This document shows positions 23,242 to 33,894 of a DNA stretch of 64,000 bases, piece after piece; position 1 is the first letter of the stretch; every line of letters begins with the position of its first letter. Source of the stretch: Pleurotus djamor (Eukaryota > Basidiomycota > Agaricomycetes > Agaricales > Pleurotaceae); assembly GCA_029747585.1 (NCBI GenBank), contig JAPEVF010000127.1, positions 1-64,000 on the forward strand, given 5' to 3'. The notes below the pieces were generated by a model that worked only from the letters and a program-made list of their open reading frames with translations, was not told where the DNA came from and did not search any database. The position numbers and the translations under genes were made by a program.

Positions 23242-26200
23242 ATGGCGCGTATGAAGGATCTTTCAAGTAGCGGCCGGGATGAGAACACGTCCACAGGCTC
23301 AGGAAGAGATCGAGCGCTGACGCTGCAGGAAGAGGTCTTGCATGCATATTACAGCCCAGTATGGTCGTACAACCCAACTGACTTCGAAAAATGGAGAGAA
23401 GAAAACGGTGTTGATGTACGTACACTCCTCCTTCAAATTTATGTGGCCTTCAATTTCACTAAATGTTCCGTCGTCTGTATCCGCGTAGATATGTACATCT
23501 TGCGAAGGAAGCCCACAAGCGTCTCAACGTACTTGTCCGAGTGTCGTAGCCTTCAGGAAAGCTATGATTCTACGGAAATTTGAGATATCGAGTGAGACTT
23601 ACGATGCTTGGCTCCAAGAGTCGAAGGATATTGAGGGTTTGATCATGAGAAGTGGGATCTCGAGGTGGAGCGAAAATGACATTTCGACTGCGACTGCAGT
23701 GACAACTGTAGAACCCCGGTGTATTCCTGAGGATGGAGAGCCTCGTGCAGGACAATCGTTAAATGTGCATGAGACGACGGAGAATCCGTCTTCGAGAGGT
23801 GAATTTCCATCCTTTCTGCTTGGGTCTTCATGCGTTTCGCTGACCGTGACATTTTCTATCCTCTAGGTACCCAGTTACCTTCACCTAGGTCTTCATCGAG
23901 ACCTATGTCTACAATACCAGCGGCTGGCATCTCAGCTGTGCCCCCTCCTACAACGAGCCTGTCGCAAGTAACTGTACCCGTTAACACGACACCTGTGACC
24001 GAAAAGACCTATTTTTCCCACCTCTCTAACACCCTCGATAATGGATTTATAAATCCCCCAGTCGCTCCGTCATCATCATTCAGTTTTTCCGTGCCTTTTA
24101 AAAACCCCTTCTCTCGCGTATCCACATCGAACCGTCCCCCAATTCTGGTACCTGCCTTCCCTCAACCTAGCCCTAGTTCTTGGACAACTGGTATCCAGCC
24201 AACCCCCCCTCCCCAACGCGAGGCTCAGGTACCAGTACATCCATATGCCGGCGCTCGTCCAAATGACCCACCCGTGGCGGATATGATGCCCAGAAAACAA
24301 CCCACAATCATGGCTGCCGTTCCTCCTTCTCGGGGAATACAAGATACCAGACGGGGGCCCGCAGTGTTACAGGGCCCAGGTAGTCACGGTACTGCGGCCC
24401 ACATTGTCCGTCCCACATCTTCTGTATCCCAACCAGTGTCCTTTCCGTTGTCTTCACCCACCTTGCCGGTTACACCCAAGCCCACTCCCGTTCGACCACC
24501 TGCTCCTCCTTTACCCCCTCCCGCCCCTCTAAATGCCCCTCAGTCTACATCCTTCAACCAAGCGTATGGGCCGCCGAGTTATAGCTACGACGAACTCCTC
24601 ACGCGCTATCAGGAACTCATGGCTACCAGCTCCGCTGTCGAAAACCAGAATATCTGGCTGCATACGAATTCGCATACGTTGAGGAAAGAAAATTCGGAGC
24701 TTAGACAGGGTATTAACGCGCTCGCTGAATCCAAATCAGTGCTTCAGCTCGAAGTTGCGGAAGTTCGGAGGGAAAATGAAGCTGCTGTTAGGGCGAAAGA
24801 GGAGATAGAGAATAAGCTCGCTGAGAAGGAACTGGAGATGGGTGCGAAGATAGGTGAAGTGGAGAAATTTAGAGAGGAAGAAGAGGCGAAATCGGGGGAG
24901 AAGATTGAGGAATTGGAAAAGAGGGCAAATGACTTGGAAGTGGAAAAGGCAGCTCTCGCCATGGAGTATAGCACCTTCACCAAGGAAGCCGAAGATATCA
25001 AGGCAGGTTTGGCGAAGGAACTTAGCGATAGCCAGGAGAACGCCCGAGCACAGGAAGAAGCGAATCAAGTTCTCTCCTTAGCGAATTCCTGGTTGGTGAA
25101 GGTTAAGGAACTGATGACGAGTCACTCAGAGTCGATGAAGGCCGAACTCGCAAGGGTGGTGCGGCAGCTGGAGGAGATGAAATCCACCGTTGCCGGTGGA
25201 GAAAATCGAGAGGCGGGCGGTGATCGCCGCTGCGTTACTTGCCAAAAGAACAGCGAGATTCTTCAAGAATTGTTGACGAGGCATTCCGACCTTTGCGCGC
25301 GTAACAACGATTTGGTCAAAGAGAGGGACGATGCAATAATGCGAGTGGAGGAGGTTGAGATCAAGTGTAGGAAACTGCTCTCTCAGTCGGAAAAGGTCAA
25401 AGCTTTTATTGTAAAGCTGCTGGAGCATGGTTCATCATCCACTTTGGAAATAGCTCTGGATGCGCTTCCTTTCCTCCAAGACGGATACCAGAATGGTAAC
25501 ACTTCACCAGGCGTACCAGAGCTGGTAATGGAGAAGCAGACTCTTTGTAAGTTCTCGATTGTCTTTTGTCTTTATGGACTTTTCTCTCAATCCGGTTCTT
25601 GAACAGCTGAGGTCGTCCACGAAACCTTGTCCCACCTTAGCTCTCCCCTGGATGGACAGTTCGCCAAACCTCCGCCGATTGCCTTGGTACCAGCCTTATC
25701 TGCTCAAAAAGCAGCCGTCACGCGTGATCAAGAAGGCCTGAAGGCTGAGAAGGAAGCGTTGAGGGTGGATGAGGCAGCGCTGAGGCAAAAATACGCCGAA
25801 TTCAACGAGAGGAGTGACGACTTCTCGAAGCGGCTCGCAGCACACAAAGCTGAGGCAGATGCTGGGACGATTCCACAAGGACATCTACCTACTCCTCATG
25901 CTGAACGAGGGGCCGCTTTGAACCAGGAGATGGTGGTATTGGAGCTGGAGAGAGACGAATTGAGGAAACGAAGGGCTGTGTTGAAGCAAAGAGGGGCTGA
26001 TTACACCAGGAGGAGTGATGAGCTGAAGATGCGTACCAGCTTGACTCTAGGAGTAGTCGAGATGCATTCCGGAACACAGTCAACATCTTCACCGACCGCA
26101 ACGCCAACCCCGGGACCAGAGCTTGCTGCGGTGCCGTCTGTCAGTCAGGCCGAAATCGCCGTCAGCCCAAGGGGAGAGATTCGAAACGAAACGAAGGATA

Positions 26201-27466
26201 GCAACGATAGTTTCGATCAGCCGATTGAAGGACTAAAAGAGCCTGGAGAACCTGATGAATGTCCTGCCGAACAGAATAGTCAGGGACTGGCGGAAAGCTC
26301 ACAGATGATGATCCCTACATCGCCATCCACGCTGGTGTCGTCATCGACTGCTGTTCTGGCTCCGGACATAGTAACTCCAACTCAGAAATCCGTTCGTCCC
26401 ACCGGTATGCCTCTTTTTGTCTGTCGTTGCAGACTTGAACATGGTCAGCTGACCTTTCCTACCTTGTAGATCCGCTTTTTGCCAATAAATCGGGACCAGA
26501 TAACATAGGGTCGATGTTGCTCTCACAGATTGGGAGCTGGTCGACAATGACAAGCCTTGCCCAACAGTGTCTTACCATAGCTTCCGTGCTCCTTTCTCCC
26601 CCTCCGTTGTCCACTTCGCACCGCCCCGCCACACTGAACACTGCACTTGTCACATCAACCACCACAATTTCTTCTCTGAGAACCATAAGAAACCATCTTG
26701 AAGTCATGCACCACATTTGTTTGGGACGCGAAAAGGCTCTGGTCACTGCCGCTAGCTCCGTTACGTGCACATTCCAAGAGAACCTCGAGGTGGATTGTCA
26801 CTATGATGCATTGCGTGTTGATAACATGGAGATGAAGAAAGAAATGGGGAATGGCAGGGACATGGATAGTATCGCTGGCACCACTAACTTCGCCATGGAG
26901 GCTTGGAGCTTCAAGAAACCTCGACCGTCTTNCCCCCTCCTTGTCAGCATATCCGAATGATCTTTTGTACGGTTCGGAGGTAGAGACGGAGAGGGAGCAA
27001 ATCAAAATGCGGCGACGCGAAAAAACAACTTTTACTTTTAGATCTCGAAGAGGTTCAATGTCGGAAGGCTGAATTGCGGTTGAGGAGGCTGAAAATTCTC
27101 CAAGAAGACGACGGGATAGAAGCAGAGGAAGAAGTTGGCTTGGAACATTCGAGTGTCGATGAGAGTGCTGACGAAGGAGTGGAGTTTAGGCGGATGGGTA
27201 ACCGATCCAGAGGCCAGAAGTCTCAGACTACGGAAGATTTCTCACTCCGGTCTTCACGTAGGAGACGGGGTTGTAGTGTTGGTGGTTCTGATGATCGACC
27301 GTTCGACGCCCAGCTCTCGTCACGTCGGAAACGGCCTCGAGCGCGCGAATTCCAAGATGCTGAACTCCCGTCCGAAGGAGATGCAAGTTATGATTCCGAA
27401 CTTGCGCTACCTGCTTGTAAACGGCATTCGTCCGCCACGAGCAAAATCAATCGGAGCATTCGCTAG
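23242..27466 (+). CDS. coiled-coil paralogue, copy 3, with truncated cysteine cluster
   Basis: Exons 23242-23415, 23489-23798, 23867-25546, 25607-26404, 26470-27466, at the same positions and phases as copy 2. Exon 5 needs two single-base corrections to stay open: the N at 26932 and one extra A in the run 27020-27025. With both, 1318 residues result. Exon 2 encodes CTSC..SQRTC then FRKAM, so about 20 residues holding the third, fourth and fifth cysteines and the SWYC motif are missing. The TYDAWL block, YDELLTRYQEL, the coiled coil with a CVTC pair, LLSQIGSWSTM and the C-terminal LPACKR tail remain. It may be an active variant without zinc binding, or an early pseudogene if the A-run insertion is real. 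Confidence 0.7.
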
Positions 27467-27977
27467 CGAATCAACGTTCAATCCAATTTCTCTCCGCTCA
27501 GTTTTGCTTCGATTTCTTGTTATTTGGATGTTTTGCTTTCTTGTTTTTGTCTGCGTTTTGCATTCTGCTTTCGCAATTCTTAGACCGTTTCCGCCCACCT
27601 GCTTACTGTGCATATGTACATGCTGAATTTTTCCGTGACCTGCTTACTGTGCATATGTACATGCTGAATTAAATCTACATACTCTATAACCCTGTAAAAC
27701 ATACTCTACCTTATATCTTGCTTATCGCTCGTCGATGTGTCGCGCAACTTCACGCCACCCCATTCAGTCTTACAAGTTCAAACGTTCAAACGGGATTCTT
27801 GTGCATAGCGTCCAATATCGTGTGTCTATAGCGTTTTCGAGTGACTGATTAGGTGAGCTCAGCGCAAAATTCAGAGTTTTTGGATGTAAGTGCAAAAAAG
27901 GGTCCTTGTCGTTGGGCAACGATGATGATGTACGCCAATAACTTGAAGAACGACGCGTCCCAATTTGATTTGCCCCC
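27467..27977. other. convergent intergenic region with a two-copy tandem repeat
   Basis: 3' flanks of the plus-strand gene ending at 27466 and the minus-strand gene ending at 27978. Apart from the repeat at 27597-27670 nothing is seen. Confidence 0.5.
27597..27670. repeat. two-copy direct repeat, 33-bp unit, 41-bp period
   Basis: Units 27597-27629 and 27638-27670 are identical and contain the palindrome GCATATGTACATGC. It lies in the 3' UTR or just beyond it. Confidence 0.8.
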
Positions 27978-29858
27978 CTAATGTCGCTCTATAGATACCA
28001 AAGAAAATGTGCCATCTCCGTTACGAACAAGTTCCTTGTTAGATGGCACGTATCGAAGATTTGGGCATGCCTCCGCCACTTCGCGTATATGGTCGTGTGA
28101 AATAGAGTCGTCGGTCGTAGACGGAATCCAGAGGTAGGTTCCGCTGAAGCGTTCCAAGTTTGGCCACTTACATAGGTAAGGCAGCCACAGAGTATGGGGC
28201 GCAGGATGGCGGTGCTAAAAACCAGGAAAGTAACGACAAGAGATGGTCAGTAAACGCGCGAGGTTTCCGTCAAAAGTCTGACTTACCACTTTCATGATAC
28301 CACAGCCTTCCATATACAGCGACTCAAGATGAGGAGTAAGTTCCGTTAGCTGGTCGAGTTGCGAGAAGTCAGTTAGCTCCCTGATCGTAATCGAGCGGAG
28401 GTTCGGCATTTTGTCCAGCTTGAGGATTTCGTCACATTCTCCCACCAAACCTTGTCCATCCTCGCATTTTGTAGGGAGATTCGAAGGACGATCTACGAAC
28501 CGTTCTTCTTCGTAAGCTCTGTCCAAGTCAGGGACGACTATGGGGCTTCTGGGCGGGAGGCTACACCAGTCGAAAGGCACTACGGTGCCAAGATCTTTGA
28601 CGGGCCAGGGATACGAAATGTATGGGATCATGGAATGAATTGTTGCTGAAGGGAGACTGATCGAAGATGCGTTTGCTAGGAAACTTGTGGTCAAGCCTTT
28701 CAATTCGCCTCCTTTGTCCAAGGCAGGTGGAAAGACAAACGGGTTCTCAGGTAAGTCTTCGGCAGCGATCGAAAGCCCGAATTGAACAGTGGAAAGCGAT
28801 GGGTGGCGGAGGAAGAACGACAATATCACATCAGGATCTGAGGTGATATCCCACATTTCGATAGTATGCAGTAGAGGCCAATGCGTGTCGGCAAAGATGG
28901 AGGTGAGGTCGGTGAAGGGGTTTCCTCGTTTCGGAGAGAAGTAGAATGGGCGGTCAATGATGCTGATATCAAGGACCTTCGTTAAAATGAAGTCAACAAC
29001 TTGCGATAGAACACTGAGAGCGGGGGTTAACGCACCTGAAGACCGGAACATCCGAGCAAAAATGGTTTGAGGCGCGAGATATCCACCCTAGGCGCCCGGA
29101 GAGGTCTGGTCTCTCCGTTATTTTCGCCCTCAGAATCATCACTGTTGGTATCACCGTCGTTTGGTTCTGAATAGTATACTTTCATCTTGATATGCGTCAG
29201 GTTTCGTAGCGTATATAAGGTCTGAAGACCACGTCGTTCTTTCGTCAGCCAAGCAACAGGAGCGGGTGGATCAACGTACAGGTGTTCTGAATATTGACAA
29301 ACAAGAGGAAGCACCTTTCGGACTGGAGTGAATATCAACGAACGATAGGTTCTTGATCTGGGTAAAGTCTCTCAGATTCGTCCAAACATCCCCAGACTGG
29401 GAGCATTCTCCTGAATCTGGGTTGCCCGAGGTGATCAAAGGGATGGTATGCTGCCAGTCAAAGCTTTCTAAATTGACCATGAAGCGTAGAGCTTGGATTA
29501 AGAGTCGCTCAGCTTCCTCCAAGGCATCCGAATGTGTTTCGAATGACGGACTCTGATGTAACGCGGAATTGGAGAGAAGGGGAGAAGGGACACGTTCCAG
29601 ATCGCCGCTGCGTGTATACGACCCGAGAATTTCCAGCTTGGAAACGTAGGCAGCGTACTCCGGGTGTTGGATGAAATAGAGCCAGAGCGCTTTGTTATCC
29701 AAGTAACATCGGATGACGCGATGAGCAAGGTGCGGTTTGACAATGGATAGATGTTTAGAGCTTGTGAGGCCGAAAGTCAGAAGATCTTGTCGAGAAGGTA
29801 TACTTTCGATGATGTGCAAAACAATTTCGTCAAGTATATGGCGACTTTGGGTGGACAT
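27978..29858 (-). CDS. F-box/LRR-like protein
   Basis: Four exons on the minus strand: 29858-29280, 29221-29036, 28976-28287, 28214-27978; introns 58, 59 and 72 nt, all phase 0; 563 residues. The N terminus (ILDEIVLHIIESI..RQDLLTFGLTSS) is F-box-like: a short helical bundle with leucines and a serine-rich loop. What follows is a set of irregular leucine-rich segments (LRSITIRELT, PHLESLYMEGC) typical of basidiomycete F-box proteins that recruit substrates to SCF ubiquitin ligase. The last exon has no start of its own and was recovered from its acceptor site. It ends with CPNLRYVPSN, a normal LRR-like end. The target is unknown. Confidence 0.72.
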
Positions 29859-30264
29859 GGTAGACCAGGGTCAAGTTCGAGGTTCAGGTTAGGCGCCTGA
29901 GACGAGCTCCCCTATTCATTCAAGGGCTATGTCCTATGTCGCACTGCTCAGATACAGCCAGACGGTCGGCCGGTATCAAAAGGCAAGTTAGCTGATTCAT
30001 TTTGTTAGTATGAGACACATGCTTGCACCGCCAGTGTGGCTGGAGGGATCTGACCTACACACAGGGCCACAGGCCCGGTAGAACTCTGGAGAAGTTTTAC
30101 AGACCACGAGTCAAAGCAAGAAACACTTGGTTTTCAAAACGGGACACAGGGCTATGAAGCATCACGTAGATGAGTATTTAGAAACGGCAGTCAACCGTTA
30201 TGGTTTTGATTACAGAGTCGAGCCGTTTCTAATTTGTCGTCGTAAGAACATGAGCGCGATATCA
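29859..30264. other. intergenic
   Basis: Promoter of the minus-strand gene at 29858 and 3' flank of the minus-strand gene ending at 30265. No other feature seen. Confidence 0.5.
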
Positions 30265-31302
30265 TCAGCAGAGAGGGGTGAGTAGAAGACGCACGGTGGT
30301 TCCATCGACAATTCCGTACACGGATGCTTCACATTCTAGTGATAGAGCATGAACGAGTCATAAGTAGTGAGCTTTGAGGCTGAAGATACACATACCAAGC
30401 GTAACTAAGGCATGGGAACGTAGACTGAGTACCGAAAGAGCCTTGAATGGGACGTAATTGGATCCTATTCTAGGCTATTGGCGGTGTCAACAATTCAAGC
30501 CCTCAAGACTCCACCAAAACCTAGACGGTAGGGAAATACTCACAGATCCAAGGGTCAATGCCCATTGAACACCTTGAGTACCGTTCAGCGACCCCCTTTG
30601 TTGATCATCACCTTCAAGACCAAGGGACGCGTTATATTCTGCGGGAAACGTGAAGGTTTCATTCCCATTGTTCTTGAACATTTGCATGCTCTGCGAGAAC
30701 GCGAGGTTATCTTCGAAGCATAATCATTATATTTCATATCACGAAAACGAAGGAAAAGGTGCTTACCACCCGACGTAGGGAGCTGCGATACGGCTATGGA
30801 TTCGCTTGGAGGGGACTTCATGGTGACGTTGCAATGATAGCTCCACCCTTTGGCGTTAATGACGGGTCTCGATGAGCCAGAGTGGACAAGGACAATGTAA
30901 ACACGTCCGCCTTGCTCAGAAAAATTGTCGCCTGGAGGGGCGTTGACGGTGTAGACATAGGCGCTGATGATCCAAGTAAGATGGTGGACGGTTAAAGGGA
31001 ATCCGAATATCAAGGAACCAGTGAATGGATGTTCATTCAAGACAATTATATCTTTACTGTGACCGCGGAGGCCGAAACGGAATTGTGTCAACAGAGGTGC
31101 TCTTGGAGATGTCTAGGGTATCAACGTACCTGCGCCAATAGTCAGCCTCGTTTGGAGGTTCGAGAGTGCTTTCTTGTCTTGAGGGCGGTGAAAGTTCAGT
31201 TGGAGGGGAGTGTTGACTCTCTGGCGTATCATAGAAGTGTACACCGTCGCCTAGCTTGGCAATGATAGCGTCGCGGATTTCCTGCGGGATAGGCTCTGAC
31301 AT
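30265..31302 (-). CDS. hypothetical five-exon protein
   Basis: Exons on the minus strand: 31302-31130, 31056-30767, 30710-30544, 30474-30396, 30335-30265. Introns are 73, 56, 69 and 60 nt with consistent phases; 259 residues. Residues 1-57 are Pro/Ser-rich. The rest reads like a compact beta-rich domain with alternating hydrophobic strands (GSLIFGFPLTVHHLTWII, GGRVYIVLVH, HALVTLECEASVYG) and no signal peptide. I do not recognise the family. The first intron was placed with its acceptor at 31057, because the nearer acceptor would make a 28-nt intron. Confidence 0.6.
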
Positions 31303-33012
31303 TATTGACCTTTAGGCTAGAGAGTGTTGGATGGGCTGATTGTTTCACCGTTTATCCGTGACCTTTAAAGATCACGCTTAGAGGCCTGTTATGAATCGGC
31401 GACCATGCGAAATATCCAAGAGAACCAATCATTCCATCGGAGGGAGAGCGGAATACGGAGAAATTTCCAGCTCATGTTTGGGGGCAGAACTGCGGGGGCG
31501 AGTAGGAGCCGAGCATACGAAGGTTCATAGCTGTACATGTTGAAAGTCAAGGTACGCATGTCGTAATTCGAGGCGACACATAACCACCTAATGGGGAAGC
31601 AGCCGTAGGATATGCTTCTCGAGGCGTAGGCACATCTTCGAATAGGCACGAAGATGCGTAAGAGGACTTGGGTGATGGTGTCATCCGACCTTTCATCGAA
31701 GGAAGCCACGTGAATTGGCGTGGGTGGCGAGCAAGGAAACCAGTGTAGAGTATGTGTCCTTCGCTTTGGTGGCGATTGCTGTAAGTTGTGTTCCCTCGGG
31801 ATCAGGTGCTAAGTGACACAATTACGACAAGGAAAGACGCATGAGGAGCAACAGCAGGTACAATGGGAATTTCCATCCGAGCAGATAGGTCACGTTCGAG
31901 GCCAATACTTCATACAACTGAGCGCAGCTGGTTGTCGAAACTTCACGTTGAAGGGTCCCCATCCCGAAGTTCGAGAGAACCAGTGGAACATACAGCAGTC
32001 AGAAGCGAGAGAAAGCCGTAGAGCATAAAGACTCGGACGACTTGATGCAATTCCTTGACAAGCTGCCCGGTACCCGGCCTTGGCTGGGGATGCCCCCGAG
32101 TTTTTGTTGAGTTTTTGCAACGGATTCTGTCGCGTCTTGGACTTGCTTGGAATCGTGATTCAAGCTTTGCTCAAGCGTCTTCAAGGGCATTTCCAGGTAT
32201 TCGAAATTGCGTGATCAAGGGCTTCCCTCTGCGCGAGGGATCTAGGGAGGGGAACGAAGCCTGAGGCGAACTTGGTTCGAGTTGGAGCTTGAGCGCTCCG
32301 TGGACAAGACATAGGAGGCGTAAGTAGGGGATTCGATAGGAGGCTGATGAGCCCAAGGAGGCTACGCCGACATCCAGCCTTGATGCTTGCCATTCAGGTT
32401 TACGGAGCAGTCGGAGTACATACGATTTCGAAGCATCAATTTCGCGTACCATCCGTTCCGTAGAGCATGATCAAGAAGGGAGCATAGCCCGAACGATGAA
32501 TTCAAAAAGTCCAGCATACGAACATAAAAGGCATAGACGCATACTACATACTACATAGGCAACGAAACCGACTAATAGTAAGGTAAGCTCTGCGACTATA
32601 ACGCGATCAAGTAATTGTAAAAGCCAAGTGGGGAGGTAGAGTAATGTACATCTTTATTTATTTGTGGTTTTCCTCTAAAAACACCATGCGAAACAAGCCG
32701 ACAAGCCGACAAGAACCCAAACGAACATAATGAGACAATAATGATAAGCAGCAACGACGACGAAGACGAGAGCAAGGGGGGCAACGAATTAAGGGCGAAG
32801 AAACGCGAAAGAGAAGTGTACGATGGGTAGGAAAGAGGAGAGCAAGAAGCAGAGCACGACGGATGGGAACGGAGAAGAGTCTAGAGGGACGAGAAGCGAG
32901 GAATGGTGTAGTGGGGTATACGGAGTGTCATGGAGAAGCCAGAGCCGAAGATAGAGCGGGAATGTCAAGCATACGGAATGCTCTAGTCTCGTTCGTGCGA
33001 ACCGAGCAAGCA
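31303..33012. other. intergenic, possible gene fragments only
   Basis: A 106-codon minus-strand frame (31389-31709) and scattered shorter frames show no recognisable motif. The AT-rich stretch before 33013 looks like 3' UTR of the next minus-strand gene. Confidence 0.4.
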
Positions 33013-33894
33013 TCACGTCGAAACGACCATCTTCCATACGTTCGGGTATTTGGGATCCACAGTAAGACCCATGAATCGATTCATCCCACCCAGGAAATCC
33101 ACCCTCCTGACGCCCTTCATGCCCTCTTCCATCCGAGCTTCCGCGCTGTCGTTGACGCGTTGGCACCGCTTGGTGTATGCAGCGTTGACCTTCTTGATAA
33201 CGTCAAGGGAAGGGAGAGCGCGGTATTCTTCCATCGTCACAGGGGTACGAAGGGCATGATGGATCGCGCTCAGGACATCCCACACCGTGACGACAGCGCC
33301 TACGCCATGAGGAATGACCGTAGATGGGGAAGTAGATGAGGGCGTTACGGTGATCGGCCAAGGACAACTCGGAGACGCGTCAATAGCAAGAATAGACAAA
33401 GGCGGTGATGTAGCTGGTTCCGCTAGGATGGACGAAGGGAATCGGCACACGAGCGTTTCAGGTGGTTGAGAAACGTCGAATTTGATGTAGGGCTCGGTTG
33501 CGACGGCAAGGAGGAAATGGAGGAAGATAGCGCGTCGCTCATCGAGTTGAGAGTCAAGGGATAGGCGGCGAAGATGGGTTCGTTTCAAATCGTGATCGGG
33601 ATGATGATGGTGAATGTACTTGGGGTCCTTGTTGCGATTCTCGGATTTCAGGGCCTTCACAGGCGAAACGTTGATGGTCTTCGCGCGTTCTCTGGTAGAC
33701 GATTTGGGTGTACGGCTAGCTGGTTTCGTAGGAGATGTCGAATAGAAGACAGTCGGTGCGGCAGGGACTGGGGCTGGAGAATCTTGGATAAGAGCTGTTT
33801 TCGCGCTGAGGATAGGAGTAGCTTCGGGTGTCTGGACTGTGAACGTATACAATACTGTGGTCGATGCGAAATGTACTTGTTTCGAAGGTCGCAT
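33013..33894 (-). CDS. DUF6699 domain protein
   Basis: Single exon, 293 residues from the ATG at 33894. The open frame continues 58 codons upstream, but the MRPSKQVHFAS start is typical of this family (short K-x-V-x-F-A opening) and the upstream part is Arg/His-rich and UTR-like. The DUF6699 core runs from about residue 110 to the end: a PEATP-type linker, SCPWPITVTPS, VVTVWDVLSAIHHALR, a KVNAAYTKRCQR helix and the signature GVRRVDFLGG..RFMGL. Function unknown. Confidence 0.8.
   Translation of the reverse strand: MRPSKQVHFASTTVLYTFTVQTPEATPILSAKTALIQDSPAPVPAAPTVFYSTSPTKPASRTPKSSTRERAKTINVSPVKALKSENRNKDPKYIHHHHPDHDLKRTHLRRLSLDSQLDERRAIFLHFLLAVATEPYIKFDVSQPPETLVCRFPSSILAEPATSPPLSILAIDASPSCPWPITVTPSSTSPSTVIPHGVGAVVTVWDVLSAIHHALRTPVTMEEYRALPSLDVIKKVNAAYTKRCQRVNDSAEARMEEGMKGVRRVDFLGGMNRFMGLTVDPKYPNVWKMVVST

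Noticed and set aside
27597..27670. CRISPR-like repeat
   Set aside because: Only two units, an 8-base spacer, and a fungal genome.
31102..31129. A 28-nt intron in the gene at 30265-31302
   Set aside because: Too short for fungal splicing; an acceptor at 31057 gives 73 nt and the same phase.
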